Assembly (NCBI RefSeq): GCF_000231445.1
Contig: NZ_AGFR01000007.1
Coordinates: 62,001-126,000, forward strand
Source: Commensalibacter intestini A911
GTDB lineage: Bacteria > Pseudomonadota > Alphaproteobacteria > Acetobacterales > Acetobacteraceae
Length of the DNA: 64,000 bases
Direction: 5' to 3'
How positions within the stretch are numbered: the first letter of the stretch is position 1; every line of letters starts with the position of its first letter. The notes beneath the pieces are model-generated. The model had not been told where the DNA came from and did not search any database. It saw only the letters and a list, made by a program, of their open reading frames with translations. Shown here one piece after another: positions 25,899 through 35,244 of this stretch. The translations under genes were made by a program, and so were the position numbers.

Positions 25899-28439
25899 AT
25901 GGCGCCTTTACAGACCTCCACGCAATTGATTAAAGCAATTCTTGGCCCCACCAATACAGGAAAGACTCATTTAGCTCTTGAGCGAATGATGGCGCATACT
26001 TCTGGAACAATTGGTTTTCCTCTACGCCTACTTGCAAAAGAAAACTATGACAGAATGGTCTTGATTAAAGGAGAACAACACGTCGCGCTCATTACAGGTG
26101 AAGAAAAAATCATCCCTCCAAAAGCAAAATGGTTTTCTTGCACTGTGGAAGCTATGCCAACACATATTCCTGTTGATTTTGTCGCAATTGATGAAATTCA
26201 ACTTTGTGCTGATCCAGATCGTGGCCATATTTTTACGGATAGATTACTGCATTGCAGAGGCAATATTGAAACAATGTTTCTGGGTGCAGATACAATTACT
26301 CCTATTTTAAAGCAACTCATTCCTAATATTGAGATTGATTCGCGCCCTCGCCTTTCTAACTTAACCTATACGGGTTTTGATAAGTTTACCAAACTGCCTC
26401 CACGCTCCGCAATTGTCGCTTTCTCTGCTAATGAAGTATATGCCATTGCTGAATTCATTAAAAGACGACATGGAGGCTGTGCCATCGTGATGGGAAGATT
26501 ATCCCCTCGAACGCGCAATGCTCAAATGGAACTTTACCAAAATAAAGAAGTTGATTATTTAGTGGCTACCGATGCCATCGGCATGGGACTTAATATGAAT
26601 GTCAACCACGTCGCATTTGCAAGCTTATCAAAATATGACGGACGCCAATTACGCAATCTATACCCTTCTGAAATTGCTCAAATTGCAGGACGTGCTGGCA
26701 GAGGAATGCAAGATGGAACGTTCGGCACCACAGCAAATTGCTCTAGTATGTCAGAGAAAAATGTCAATGCTGTTGAAAATCATCATTTTGATTCTTTAAA
26801 ACAGCTCTTTTGGAGGAATCATACACCAGATTTCTCTAACCCATCCAAATTACTTGCATCCTTGAGTAAAGCGCCCCCCCTAAAAACATTAATTACCAGC
26901 CAGCATACTGCAGACCTACAAACCTTGATTTATCTTATCCAAGACCCAGAGGTAATGGCCGCATGTACTAATGTTCAAAACACACAATTATTGTGGGAAA
27001 ATTGTCAGATTCCTGATTTTAAAAAATTAGGAAATGATAATCATGCCAGAATTTGTAAAAAAACTTTTTTATTCTTATTAAAACAAGGACATATCCCTGA
27101 AACATGGATGCACCAGCAAATAGAGCAATTAAATCATCCTCATGGAGATATTGATACCTTAATGCAAAGGCTCTCTGGTATTCGTATTTGCTCTTATCTC
27201 GCTGCCAAAAATCAATGGTTAGAAAATGCAATCTATTGGCAAGCACAAGCCAGAGAAGTCGAAGACAGTCTTTCTGATGCATTACATACCGCGTTAATGA
27301 GTCGTTTTGTCAACCAAAGAGCAACCTCTTTGCTACGCAACCTTAAGAATCAAGGAAAAGATAATTTACTGACCTCTATTACAACATCAGGAACGATTTT
27401 AATCGAAGGTCAGGCCATTGGTTCTTTCAAAGGTTTCACGATTGAGTTGCAAGAATCGATCCCTCAAGAAGATTATAAACTGGCCCTTCGCAGTATTCGA
27501 AAAAATATTCGCCTATTAATCCCTCAACAAATCCATAAATTTAAGCATGCTACAGAACAGGATTTTCAAATCGATCTAAAAACAGGCAATATTCTATGGG
27601 AAAACACCCCTATTGCTCGATTAAAAAAGGGATATGATTTATTACATCCTCAAATTACTCTATTGGATAATGAATTCCTTGATAATGAAATAAAAAATAT
27701 TCTTCTTAAACGCTTACAAGAATATCTATCAACACAAGTAGAACATTTGTGTTCCAACCTACTCAAAGCGCATAATAATGATAAGCTTTCTCCTATATTA
27801 CGGGGATTAATCCACCAAATTTATGAAAATGGTGGGATTTTATGGAGAAATCATCAAACACACTTACCCAAAACAAGCAAAAATACCTTATACAAATACG
27901 GAATCATTCAGGGTGAGTACGCATTTTATTTAAAAGACCTCTTTAAAGAGAAAAAAGTTAAATTCAGAGCTTTATTATATCATTTGTTCCATCATTCTAT
28001 CCAAGCTGAAATGATCCCTTTACCTCATCTAATCCATATCAATACAAAAGATGATCATATCGATGATGATTTCTACCAATTTCTTGGATGGATAAAAGCA
28101 AGTAATCAATATATCCGTTTAGATGTTGCTGAAAAAATAAATAAAAACTTAAGAAATAAAATTAAAGAGCATCCAAGCACCTTTAAAAAACAAGATGTCA
28201 CCCCTTTGCCTTATATATCAGAGACTATTCCTAATTTATTAAAAGCACTTGGATTTTTTACTCAGAAACCACAACACCCCTCGAAGAAAAGAATGGGCCC
28301 ACCTGCTCCTTTACTTGTTGGAACAGCACCATTCCAAGTTGCTAAAAAACATAAAAGCAAATTACAAACAAAGAAAAAAGCACCTTCGATTTCTATTGCT
28401 GATTTACAAAAATTCTATAATAAAAACCGACATGATTGA
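25899..28439 (+). CDS. Suv3-like ATP-dependent helicase
   Basis: A superfamily-2 helicase related to mitochondrial Suv3, likely acting on RNA. The 846-residue protein has AILGPTNTGKTHLALERM (Walker A), VAIDEIQLCAD (a DEIQ-type motif II, diagnostic of this group) and LVATDAIGMGLNM. QIAGRAGRGMQDGTFG is motif VI, all within residues 10-285. The C-terminal half is helical and less conserved, and a basic tail ends it (KKHKSKLQTKKKAPS). I chose the ATG at 25899 over a GTG three codons earlier because the conserved start APLQTSTQLIKAILG follows it. It overlaps the S4-domain gene by eight bases, so the two are translationally linked. Confidence 0.88.
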   Translation: MAPLQTSTQLIKAILGPTNTGKTHLALERMMAHTSGTIGFPLRLLAKENYDRMVLIKGEQHVALITGEEKIIPPKAKWFSCTVEAMPTHIPVDFVAIDEIQLCADPDRGHIFTDRLLHCRGNIETMFLGADTITPILKQLIPNIEIDSRPRLSNLTYTGFDKFTKLPPRSAIVAFSANEVYAIAEFIKRRHGGCAIVMGRLSPRTRNAQMELYQNKEVDYLVATDAIGMGLNMNVNHVAFASLSKYDGRQLRNLYPSEIAQIAGRAGRGMQDGTFGTTANCSSMSEKNVNAVENHHFDSLKQLFWRNHTPDFSNPSKLLASLSKAPPLKTLITSQHTADLQTLIYLIQDPEVMAACTNVQNTQLLWENCQIPDFKKLGNDNHARICKKTFLFLLKQGHIPETWMHQQIEQLNHPHGDIDTLMQRLSGIRICSYLAAKNQWLENAIYWQAQAREVEDSLSDALHTALMSRFVNQRATSLLRNLKNQGKDNLLTSITTSGTILIEGQAIGSFKGFTIELQESIPQEDYKLALRSIRKNIRLLIPQQIHKFKHATEQDFQIDLKTGNILWENTPIARLKKGYDLLHPQITLLDNEFLDNEIKNILLKRLQEYLSTQVEHLCSNLLKAHNNDKLSPILRGLIHQIYENGGILWRNHQTHLPKTSKNTLYKYGIIQGEYAFYLKDLFKEKKVKFRALLYHLFHHSIQAEMIPLPHLIHINTKDDHIDDDFYQFLGWIKASNQYIRLDVAEKINKNLRNKIKEHPSTFKKQDVTPLPYISETIPNLLKALGFFTQKPQHPSKKRMGPPAPLLVGTAPFQVAKKHKSKLQTKKKAPSISIADLQKFYNKNRHD

Positions 28440-28722
28440 TTATGATAGCCATACGCAACGAATAGATCTCTGGATGTGGCATGCCAGAATCTATAAAACA
28501 CGCAGTATCAGCACAAGATTTACGAAACTTGGATATATTCGGGTTAACTCTTGTTCGATTACAAAATCTGCACAGACCATTAAGGTTAATGATGTTTTAA
28601 CCTTTCCTTGGAATGAGCAAATCAGAGTGATTAAAATCCTTAATTTAACCAAACAACGTATGGGCGCAAAAAATATCTCACTGATTTATCAAGAAATTCT
28701 TGAAAATTCAGAAGCAAAGTAA
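28432..28722 (+). CDS. S4-domain RNA-binding protein, HslR/Hsp15-like
   Basis: A 96-residue protein whose first 65 residues are an S4 RNA-binding fold: QRIDLWMWHARIYKTRSIST, KLGYIRVNSCSITKSAQTIKVNDVLTF. Hsp15-type proteins bind stalled 50S subunits carrying peptidyl-tRNA. The reading frame is open further upstream inside the helicase gene, but only the ATG at 28432 gives a normal S4 start. It overlaps the helicase 3' end by eight bases. The Suv3-like helicase/S4 pair is a recurring alphaproteobacterial arrangement and suggests work on the same RNA or ribosome substrate. Confidence 0.85.
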   Translation: MIDYDSHTQRIDLWMWHARIYKTRSISTRFTKLGYIRVNSCSITKSAQTIKVNDVLTFPWNEQIRVIKILNLTKQRMGAKNISLIYQEILENSEAK

Positions 28723-28865
28723 TAAAGGTTATAAATATTTTCTTGTCATAGCTTTAAATAATTACTAAACCTCTATGACAGAGCATTCAAATAAACACTG
28801 AGTGCTACGGATTTCTTTATGACTAGGGTATAAATCCCTTTAACAGATATGAATCGGAGAAAGCA

Positions 28866-29198
28866 ATGACCTATGTGGTTACGGAAAACTGCATCCGTTG
28901 CAAATATATGGATTGTGTCGAAGTTTGCCCCGTAGATTGTTTCTATGCTGGTGAAAACTTCCTTGTGATTAACCCAGAAGAATGTATTGACTGCGGCGTA
29001 TGTGAGCCAGAGTGCCCTGCTGAAGCAATTTTCCCAGACAGTGATGACCGTTCAGCTGATTGGTTAGAAATCAATACCGAACTTTCTAAATCATGGCCAA
29101 ATATGACAAGAAAAGGAACCTCTCCTGTAGATGCAGACGAGTGGAACGGTAAAGAAGACAAAAAAGCTATGCTTTCAAAAGAACCTCATAAAGACTAA
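28866..29198 (+). CDS. fdxA: Seven-iron ferredoxin FdxA
   Basis: A small electron carrier with one 3Fe-4S and one 4Fe-4S cluster. The 110-residue protein begins [25 protein letters not shown] and continues [17 protein letters not shown], giving the cysteine pattern of the Azotobacter ferredoxin I type. The C-terminal 50 residues ([15 protein letters not shown] and a Lys-rich end) are the usual extension of this subfamily. GGAGAAAGCA precedes the ATG. A strong terminator follows. CarD, often next to fdxA in this class, is not here. Confidence 0.95.
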   Translation: MTYVVTENCIRCKYMDCVEVCPVDCFYAGENFLVINPEECIDCGVCEPECPAEAIFPDSDDRSADWLEINTELSKSWPNMTRKGTSPVDADEWNGKEDKKAMLSKEPHKD

Positions 29199-29220
29199 TT
29201 TTTCTTTATAAAGTTTATAA

Positions 29221-29261
29221 AAAAAGCCCTTAACTTCATAATAAAGTTAAGGGCTTTTTTT
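29221..29261 (+). terminator. Rho-independent terminator of fdxA
   Basis: Sixteen-base arms starting AAAAAGCCCTTAACTT (29221) and ending in AGGGCTTTTTTT, seven-base loop, 22 bases past the fdxA stop. A strong intrinsic terminator. Confidence 0.92.
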
Positions 29262-29304
29262 ATGGTTGGCTTTCACTAAAAATATAATCAAAAGTAAAAA
29301 CCAA

Positions 29305-29334
29305 ATTATAGGGTGATGTAAACCACCCTATAAT
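29305..29334 (-). terminator. Terminator of the cyo operon
   Basis: ATTATAGGGTG (29305-29315) and CACCCTATAAT (29324-29334) pair perfectly over eleven bases with an eight-base loop, nine bases beyond the cyoD stop. On the minus strand a T-rich stretch (TTTGGTTTTTAC) follows. Confidence 0.75.
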
Positions 29335-29342
29335 ATTTAGTA

Positions 29343-29690
29343 TTAAATCGTTGGTCTGGACATCATTAAATGTCCAACATTATACATAACGAATAACGTA
29401 CCAAAACAGATCACCAAAGCAACAAATATAGAGAATAAGAAAGAAACTACTTCTGTACGTTGTTCTGGAGCAGCACTAACATGTAAGAAGAATGTGACTT
29501 GTACAAAAATTTGTAATACAGCCAACACTCCAAGTGCTATTATTGTTGCACTATATGATAAGGCATGTCCTAAAACAGACCAAAATGATGCAACCGTTAA
29601 GATAACAGATAGAATGAACCCAACAATATAAGAAACTATAGAGCCGTGTCCATGACCTTCTCCGTGAGAAGAAACAGCTTGATTTTCCAT
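29343..29690 (-). CDS. cyoD: Cytochrome o-type quinol oxidase subunit IV
   Basis: The smallest subunit of the haem-copper quinol oxidase, needed for assembly. It has 115 residues and three membrane helices: about residues 19-40, 48-68 and 84-107. A His-rich N-terminus (SSHGEGHGHGSI) and the phrase LQIFVQVTFFLHVS are typical of the family. Last gene of cyoABCD. Its ATG overlaps the cyoC stop region (end-to-start at 29690), so translation is coupled. Confidence 0.95.
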   Translation of the reverse strand: MENQAVSSHGEGHGHGSIVSYIVGFILSVILTVASFWSVLGHALSYSATIIALGVLAVLQIFVQVTFFLHVSAAPEQRTEVVSFLFSIFVALVICFGTLFVMYNVGHLMMSRPTI

Positions 29691-30313
29691 TATTGCACCA
29701 TACTCAATAGATAAACAAAACTAAATACACAGATCCAGACGATATCCAAGAAATGCCAGAACAAGCTTAAACAAGTTAAGCGTGGCATCATCTTAGAACC
29801 AACCCCTTTGGTTGCAACTTGAACCATTAAAACAATCATCCAAATTAAACCTAAAGTCACATGCAAACCATGTGTACCAACAAGGGTAAAGAACGCAGAC
29901 CAATGTGCACAAGATTCAGGTGTTGCACCTTTAGCAATTAAATGCGTAAATTCCTTAATTTCTAAACCAAGAAATCCTGCACCTAATACTGCAGCCACAA
30001 CCATCCAAAGCAAAGTCCCGCCTTTGCTGCCTTTATGTGCAGACAACATAGCAAAACCAAAAGATAATGAACTTAACAACAATAAAGCGGTTTCATAAGC
30101 TACCGTTTTAAATTCAATATCTCCAGATTTAAGAAGCTCTGAAAATGTTGGTGCACCAAAGAATTGTCCATGTAAAACAGCATAACTGGCAAACAAACAT
30201 CCAAAGAGAATACAGTCAGACATAAGGTATAGCCAAAAACCAAATGCTGAATGATTTTCATGTTCGTGTTCGTGATGACCACTATTTGCTGTACTTGTAA
30301 TATTTTCACTCAT
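29690..30313 (-). CDS. cyoC: Cytochrome o-type quinol oxidase subunit III
   Basis: Subunit III of the proton-pumping quinol oxidase. The 207-residue protein has five helices and a His-rich cytosolic start (SGHHEHEHENHSAFGFWLYLMSDCILFG). FTLVGTHGLHVTLGLIWMIV is the conserved subunit III signature. It overlaps the end of cyoB at 30313 by one base and reaches into cyoD at 29690, so the four genes are tightly packed. Confidence 0.95.
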   Translation of the reverse strand: MSENITSTANSGHHEHEHENHSAFGFWLYLMSDCILFGCLFASYAVLHGQFFGAPTFSELLKSGDIEFKTVAYETALLLLSSLSFGFAMLSAHKGSKGGTLLWMVVAAVLGAGFLGLEIKEFTHLIAKGATPESCAHWSAFFTLVGTHGLHVTLGLIWMIVLMVQVATKGVGSKMMPRLTCLSLFWHFLDIVWICVFSFVYLLSMVQ

Positions 30314-32301
30314 TATTCAGCCACCTGTGTCATAATATTACGAGAATGTTCTTTCTCAATACGTTCGACTTCTGCAGCAGGAATGACAAATTCTTTATCT
30401 TCCTTAAAGCTATACCCTACAGCTGTTAATAAGATAATAACAGCAGCAACAACAACTAACCACCAGATATGCCAAACAGCACCAAAACCTAGAACCAAAG
30501 CTAACATACCAATCCAAAAACCTGCAGAGGTATTTTTTGGCATAATAATGTCTTGATATGGTTCAGATGTACGGCGAGTATCAATACCATGTTCTTTGTC
30601 ATAAGCAAAAGCATCACGAGCCTGAACAACAGGAATATGAGCAAAGTTATAAACAGGAGCTGGTGAAGATGTTGACCATTCTAATGTACGACCATCCCAT
30701 AGATCACCTGTAACGTCTTTGTGGCCAGGTTTGTCCATATTCCAAATACCAAGGAATAATTGTAACAACTGACATACAACACCGATAAGGATACAGAATG
30801 CACCAATACAAGCAATAATCAACCAAATATGCCAATCTGGATTGTCATAGTGATTCAAACGACGGATCATTCCATCGAAACCTGTAATATATAAAGGTAC
30901 GAATGATAGGAAGAAACCGAAGAACCAGAACCAGAATGCCGCTTTACCAAGTCCTTGGCTCATTTTGAAACCAGTTACTTTTGGAGCCCAGAAATTCATA
31001 CCAGCAATATAACCAAAATACACACCACCAATAATTGTGTTATGGAAGTGGGCAATCAAGAATTCACTGTTATGTAATACGAAGTCACTTGCTGGAATTG
31101 CTAGCATAACACCAGTCATACCACCAATAACAAACACAATCATAAAACCAATTGTCCAATACATAGGCGCCGTAAATTCAATACGACCTCTGTACATTGT
31201 GAATAACCAGTTAAAGATTTTAACACCAGTTGGAATCGCGATGATCATCGTCATAATACCAAAGAAGGCATTAACGTTTGCACCCGCACCCATAGTAAAG
31301 AAGTGGTGAACCCATACTAACAATGACAAAACAGTAATTGTTAAGGTTGCATAAACCATTGTGGCATAGCCAAAAAGTGGTTTTTTACAAAATACTGGAA
31401 CCAATTCAGAGAAACAACCAAACGCAGGAATAACAAGAATGTAAACCTCAGGATGTCCCCATGCCCAAATCAGGTTCAAGTATAACATTACGTTACCACC
31501 ACCATCATTGGTAAAGAAGTGCATGCCTAAATAACGATCAAGTGTTAGTTCTGCAATTGAAACAGTCAAAGCTGGGAAAGTTGTAAAAATCATAATACAT
31601 GATGCAAACACTGTCCAAGTAAAGACAGGCATACGCATCCATGTCATGCCAGGAGCACGCATTTTACAAATTGTGGTCAAGAAGTTAACCGCGGTTAACA
31701 CTGTACCAATACCAGAGATCTGAACTGCCCAAATATAGTAATCAACACCAACACCAGGACTAAATTGTAATTCAGATACTGGAGGATAAGCTAACCAACC
31801 TGCAGTTGAGAATTCACCAATAAACAAAGAAATGTTTACAAGAATTGCACCAGCTGTTGTTAACCAAAAACTTAAAGAGTTAAGGAATGGAAAAGCAACG
31901 TCACGTGCACCAATTTGTAAAGGCACAATCAAGTTGAACAAACCTTGCATAAACGCCATCGCCATGAAGAAAATCATGATAGTGCCGTGTGCTGTAAAGA
32001 TTTGGTCATAATGGTGTGGTGGTAAGTAGCCAGGGCTGTCAAAAGCAATTGCTTGTTGTGTACGCATCATCAACGCATCACAGAACCCACGGAATAACAT
32101 CACCAACGCAAGAACGATATACATGATACCGATACGTTTATGATCGACAGAGAAAAGCCAGTTTTTAAACAAAACTGTCCATTTGCCATAATATGTAATA
32201 GCAGCAAGAACTGCTAATCCAATAATAGCTACCCCGATAAATGTTCCCACCAAAATGGGTACATTATACGGAATATCTTTAAGAGTTAAAATTCCTAACA
32301 T
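30313..32301 (-). CDS. cyoB: Cytochrome o-type quinol oxidase subunit I
   Basis: Catalytic subunit: oxidises quinol, reduces oxygen and pumps protons. The 662-residue protein keeps the metal ligands. [11 protein letters not shown] gives the low-spin haem ligand and [17 protein letters not shown] the CuB His with cross-linked Tyr. [10 protein letters not shown] supplies the two further CuB His, and [17 protein letters not shown] the high-spin haem ligand and second low-spin ligand. Length and an extra helix at each end match CyoB. In acetic acid bacteria the same operon type can carry haem O/B (bo3) or haem A/B (ba, called cya) depending on strain, so the haem type is not proven here. Confidence 0.95.
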   Translation of the reverse strand: MLGILTLKDIPYNVPILVGTFIGVAIIGLAVLAAITYYGKWTVLFKNWLFSVDHKRIGIMYIVLALVMLFRGFCDALMMRTQQAIAFDSPGYLPPHHYDQIFTAHGTIMIFFMAMAFMQGLFNLIVPLQIGARDVAFPFLNSLSFWLTTAGAILVNISLFIGEFSTAGWLAYPPVSELQFSPGVGVDYYIWAVQISGIGTVLTAVNFLTTICKMRAPGMTWMRMPVFTWTVFASCIMIFTTFPALTVSIAELTLDRYLGMHFFTNDGGGNVMLYLNLIWAWGHPEVYILVIPAFGCFSELVPVFCKKPLFGYATMVYATLTITVLSLLVWVHHFFTMGAGANVNAFFGIMTMIIAIPTGVKIFNWLFTMYRGRIEFTAPMYWTIGFMIVFVIGGMTGVMLAIPASDFVLHNSEFLIAHFHNTIIGGVYFGYIAGMNFWAPKVTGFKMSQGLGKAAFWFWFFGFFLSFVPLYITGFDGMIRRLNHYDNPDWHIWLIIACIGAFCILIGVVCQLLQLFLGIWNMDKPGHKDVTGDLWDGRTLEWSTSSPAPVYNFAHIPVVQARDAFAYDKEHGIDTRRTSEPYQDIIMPKNTSAGFWIGMLALVLGFGAVWHIWWLVVVAAVIILLTAVGYSFKEDKEFVIPAAEVERIEKEHSRNIMTQVAE

Positions 32302-32306
32302 CTTTC

Positions 32307-33290
32307 CTATTCCCCTGAGTGCATATCATTAGATTGAGCAGGATCCATATTCATATTCCCATGGCCTTCTACAGTTGAATGTCCATGATTATATTGTGCA
32401 ACAATCTCATCAAAGAAATGATGTCCAACAGTACCAAAATATTGTACTGGCTCAGGATTAACGTTTCCTTCGTGTTCTCTTGCATAATCCATTTGATTAT
32501 CTCTTAAGTGCTTATAGACTTCGCCATCTTTGCTGTCTAATTGCTTTGAAGAAGCTTTCACTTTTTCAACCCACTCATCGAAACCTTTTTGATCTGTTGC
32601 AATAGCACGGAATTTCATATCTGAATATCCAGCACCACTATAGTTACTTGAAACGCCTCTAAAACCATCAGCTGGAGAAGGAGAAGTCGCCATCAAATGC
32701 AATTGTGTTTGCATACCTGCCATGACATACACTTGAGATCCCAATTGTGGAATCCAAAATGAATTCATCGTCGCATCAGATGTTAAACGGAATGCAATAG
32801 GCGTATTCACCGGAATTGCAATTTCATTTACTGTTGCAATTCCATATTCTGGATAAATGAATAACCACTTCCAGTTTAATGCAACAACTTGTATCTTTAT
32901 AGGTTTTACATTTGGATTATCAGCAGGAGCAGCAATCGGTTTATATGGGTCCAACTCGTGAGAGGATATATATGTATGATATGCAAGGAATGCAATCAAA
33001 CACATTGGAATACCCCAAACCAAAATTTCAATCGTTGTTGAAAAGTCCCATTTAGGCGCATATGTCGCATTCGTATTTGATTTACGATAGCGATACGCAA
33101 CCCACAAAGTGGCGATAATAACTGGAATAACAATACACAGCATTGCCGCAGCACACATTAAGATTAAGTGCTTTTCACCTTGTCCAACGGTTCCCTTTGG
33201 ATCCATTAAAACCATATTACATCCACCTAACATTAAGGTAGACGCTAAACCCACTACCGATAATGTAATTTTCGGTAATATTTTTTTCAT
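32307..33290 (-). CDS. cyoA: Cytochrome o-type quinol oxidase subunit II (lipoprotein)
   Basis: Subunit II, which binds quinol in place of cytochrome c. The lipoprotein signal [20 protein letters not shown] ends in LGGC, and two membrane helices follow (about 40-65 and 80-105). The cupredoxin domain contains [20 protein letters not shown] but lacks the CuA cysteines, as expected for a quinol oxidase. I chose the ATG at 33290, which has GAGG six bases upstream and gives a normal signal. An in-frame ATG eight codons earlier (33314) is the alternative. First gene of cyoABCD. The C-terminal Asp/His/Met-rich tail is variable in the family. Confidence 0.93.
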   Translation of the reverse strand: MKKILPKITLSVVGLASTLMLGGCNMVLMDPKGTVGQGEKHLILMCAAAMLCIVIPVIIATLWVAYRYRKSNTNATYAPKWDFSTTIEILVWGIPMCLIAFLAYHTYISSHELDPYKPIAAPADNPNVKPIKIQVVALNWKWLFIYPEYGIATVNEIAIPVNTPIAFRLTSDATMNSFWIPQLGSQVYVMAGMQTQLHLMATSPSPADGFRGVSSNYSGAGYSDMKFRAIATDQKGFDEWVEKVKASSKQLDSKDGEVYKHLRDNQMDYAREHEGNVNPEPVQYFGTVGHHFFDEIVAQYNHGHSTVEGHGNMNMDPAQSNDMHSGE

Positions 33291-33722
33291 TCTATGCCTC
33301 GTTGATTCTGACATTGCTCAACTCATCAGCTTGTTCATTTAACAGAACATCTTTCTTTTTTTTGAATTTTTATCAGAATAACAACAAGTATATCTTTGTT
33401 ATTCCTCAAAAAACATAAACTCATAATAACACCATTATATGCACTTAAAAAAGACACAAATCTTTTAGTCACAATGATATTAATTTAGTGCCTTATTCCT
33501 ACTATAAATAATTATATGTTACAACCAGCTTTCGCAAAACATCTAAAAACTCTATACATAACATGAATTTTATTAGGTATGACGAGCTATACTACGCCGC
33601 ATTTTAAATTAAAACGATCCCCAAAAAGCCTAACATATGGATTTATATATAAGTTTAAAGTTCGCGTGATAATTACATCACAATTTATTACATAAAATAA
33701 CATAACATTATATAAATACAAA
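33291..33722. other. Long noncoding stretch upstream of cyoA
   Basis: About 430 bases between the cyo start and the terminator of the Bax-inhibitor-1 gene, both on the minus strand. It is AT-rich and holds no convincing reading frame, tRNA or conserved RNA that I can see. It must contain the cyo promoter, and its length leaves room for several regulator sites. No Fnr/ArcA-type site was obvious by eye. Confidence 0.5.
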
Positions 33723-33748
33723 AAGTGCACTAAAATATTAGTGCACTT
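33723..33748 (-). terminator. Terminator of the Bax-inhibitor-1 gene
   Basis: Perfect eleven-base arms AAGTGCACTAA and TTAGTGCACTT with a four-base loop. On the minus strand TTTTTG follows. It lies about 45 bases past the gene's stop. Confidence 0.85.
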
Positions 33749-33791
33749 CCGAAAATATAAACCTAATTTTCTTGTAAAAGAAAATAGTTGC

Positions 33792-34562
33792 TTAATTATT
33801 ATTACCTGAACGAACGCCCATAAATTGTAATAAAAATTGGAACAGGTTAATAAAGTTCAAATATAGCGTTAATGCATCATAGACACTACGCTTTGCAGCC
33901 ATTTCTGGACCTTCATATTGATAGAATGATTGATAAGATAATTTAATTCTTTGTGTATCTGTTGCTGCCAAGCCTGTAAAAACAACAACGCCAACCAAAC
34001 TAATCAAAAAAGACATACCAGAGCTATGAACAAACATATTCACAACCATTGCAATAACCAAACCAAAAAGTCCCATCCCTAAAAATGAACCGATTCCAGT
34101 TAAGTCACGTTGCGTAGTATATCCCCACAAAGACATTCCTGCGAACATACTTGCAGCAACAACAAATGTTCTCGCAATAGATTCACCAGTATAGACAAAG
34201 AAAATGCTTGCCATACTAATTCCCATCGCAGCACAGAGTGCCCAAAACAATGTTTGTGCTGTTTGTGTAGACAAACGATTAATCCCAAAAGACATGACCA
34301 GAACAAATGCTAATGGAGATAACATTGCAATAAAACCAAGCATTGTAGGACTTACACGAGTTACACCATTCACAAAAACCAAATGGTAAAAAATATTTCC
34401 CAAAGAGGTATTTGCTACCAAATATGAAACTAGTGCTGTTAATAATAATCCAGAAGCCATCCAGTTATAAACACGAAGCATATAGCTACGTAAGCCAGCA
34501 TCAAAAGCTACTTGCTCATTAACACTTGATGTATTGTTATATGAATCAGGACGAAATACCAT
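33792..34562 (-). CDS. Bax inhibitor-1/YccA-family membrane protein
   Basis: A 256-residue inner-membrane protein with seven helices, the BI-1 fold. Family marks are YMLRVYNWMASGLLLTALVSY near residue 30, SIFFVYTGESIARTFVVAASMFAGMSLWGYTT in the middle, and the C-terminal DALTLYLNFINLFQFLLQFMG with its conserved Asp. E. coli relatives (YbhL, YccA) are calcium-leak channels or FtsH-interacting proteins; the role here is open. Single-gene transcript with a clear terminator, divergent from thpR. Confidence 0.92.
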   Translation of the reverse strand: MVFRPDSYNNTSSVNEQVAFDAGLRSYMLRVYNWMASGLLLTALVSYLVANTSLGNIFYHLVFVNGVTRVSPTMLGFIAMLSPLAFVLVMSFGINRLSTQTAQTLFWALCAAMGISMASIFFVYTGESIARTFVVAASMFAGMSLWGYTTQRDLTGIGSFLGMGLFGLVIAMVVNMFVHSSGMSFLISLVGVVVFTGLAATDTQRIKLSYQSFYQYEGPEMAAKRSVYDALTLYLNFINLFQFLLQFMGVRSGNNN

Positions 34563-34707
34563 GTAATCTTCTCATAAATATAGTTTTCATTAGCTAATAA
34601 TATATCGCAATTACTACTTAAATATCAAGTATTCAAAAAAATATGTTGTTTTTATGTTTGATAGCGCTATAAATTTATTGTGATTTTTATTAAGGCAATG
34701 GAAAATA

Positions 34708-35244
34708 ATGAGACTTTTTATAGGAATACCCCTTCCCGATCCAATCTCATCACATCTTAACACCTTACGAGGTAGCCTTCCCTCTATTCACTGGAATAAT
34801 CCAGACACCTATCATCTAACGCTGTCTTTTATCGGAGAAGTAAAAAATTATGATTTTCTCAATGAACTAGAATTATCACTAGAAAAAATTAATACACCAC
34901 GCTTCGACATGACTATAAGCGAAGTTGGTCACTTCACTTCTCCAACTTATGAAAGTATTTTTTGGGCCTCTATTTCCCCATCTAATTCCCTTATTCAGTT
35001 AAAGAAGAAAATTGATCATACGTTACATCAACTCGATATTTCACAAAAAAAACAGCGCTTTATCCCACACATCACTCTTGCCAAAGGGGTTGGACTTAAT
35101 GAAGAGCAAATTTCAAATTGGATCTATAAATATAATCTTTTTAAAACGGAACCATTTACAGTCTGTGAGTTCTCTCTTTTCAGCTCTTATCCAACAAAAG
35201 ACGAGCCACATTATATTATAGAATCTTCTTATCTTTTACGTTAA
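34708..35244 (+). CDS. thpR: RNA 2',3'-cyclic phosphodiesterase (LigT/ThpR)
   Basis: A 2H phosphoesterase that opens 2',3'-cyclic phosphates on RNA. The 178-residue protein starts MRLFIGIPLP and carries both HxTx motifs: YHLTLSFIGEV (about residue 34) and HITLAKG (about 127). The ATG follows AAGGCAATGGAAAATA. It is convergent with the MprF-like gene; the two stop codons are directly adjacent with no base between, so neither gene has room for its own terminator. Confidence 0.92.
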   Translation: MRLFIGIPLPDPISSHLNTLRGSLPSIHWNNPDTYHLTLSFIGEVKNYDFLNELELSLEKINTPRFDMTISEVGHFTSPTYESIFWASISPSNSLIQLKKKIDHTLHQLDISQKKQRFIPHITLAKGVGLNEEQISNWIYKYNLFKTEPFTVCEFSLFSSYPTKDEPHYIIESSYLLR

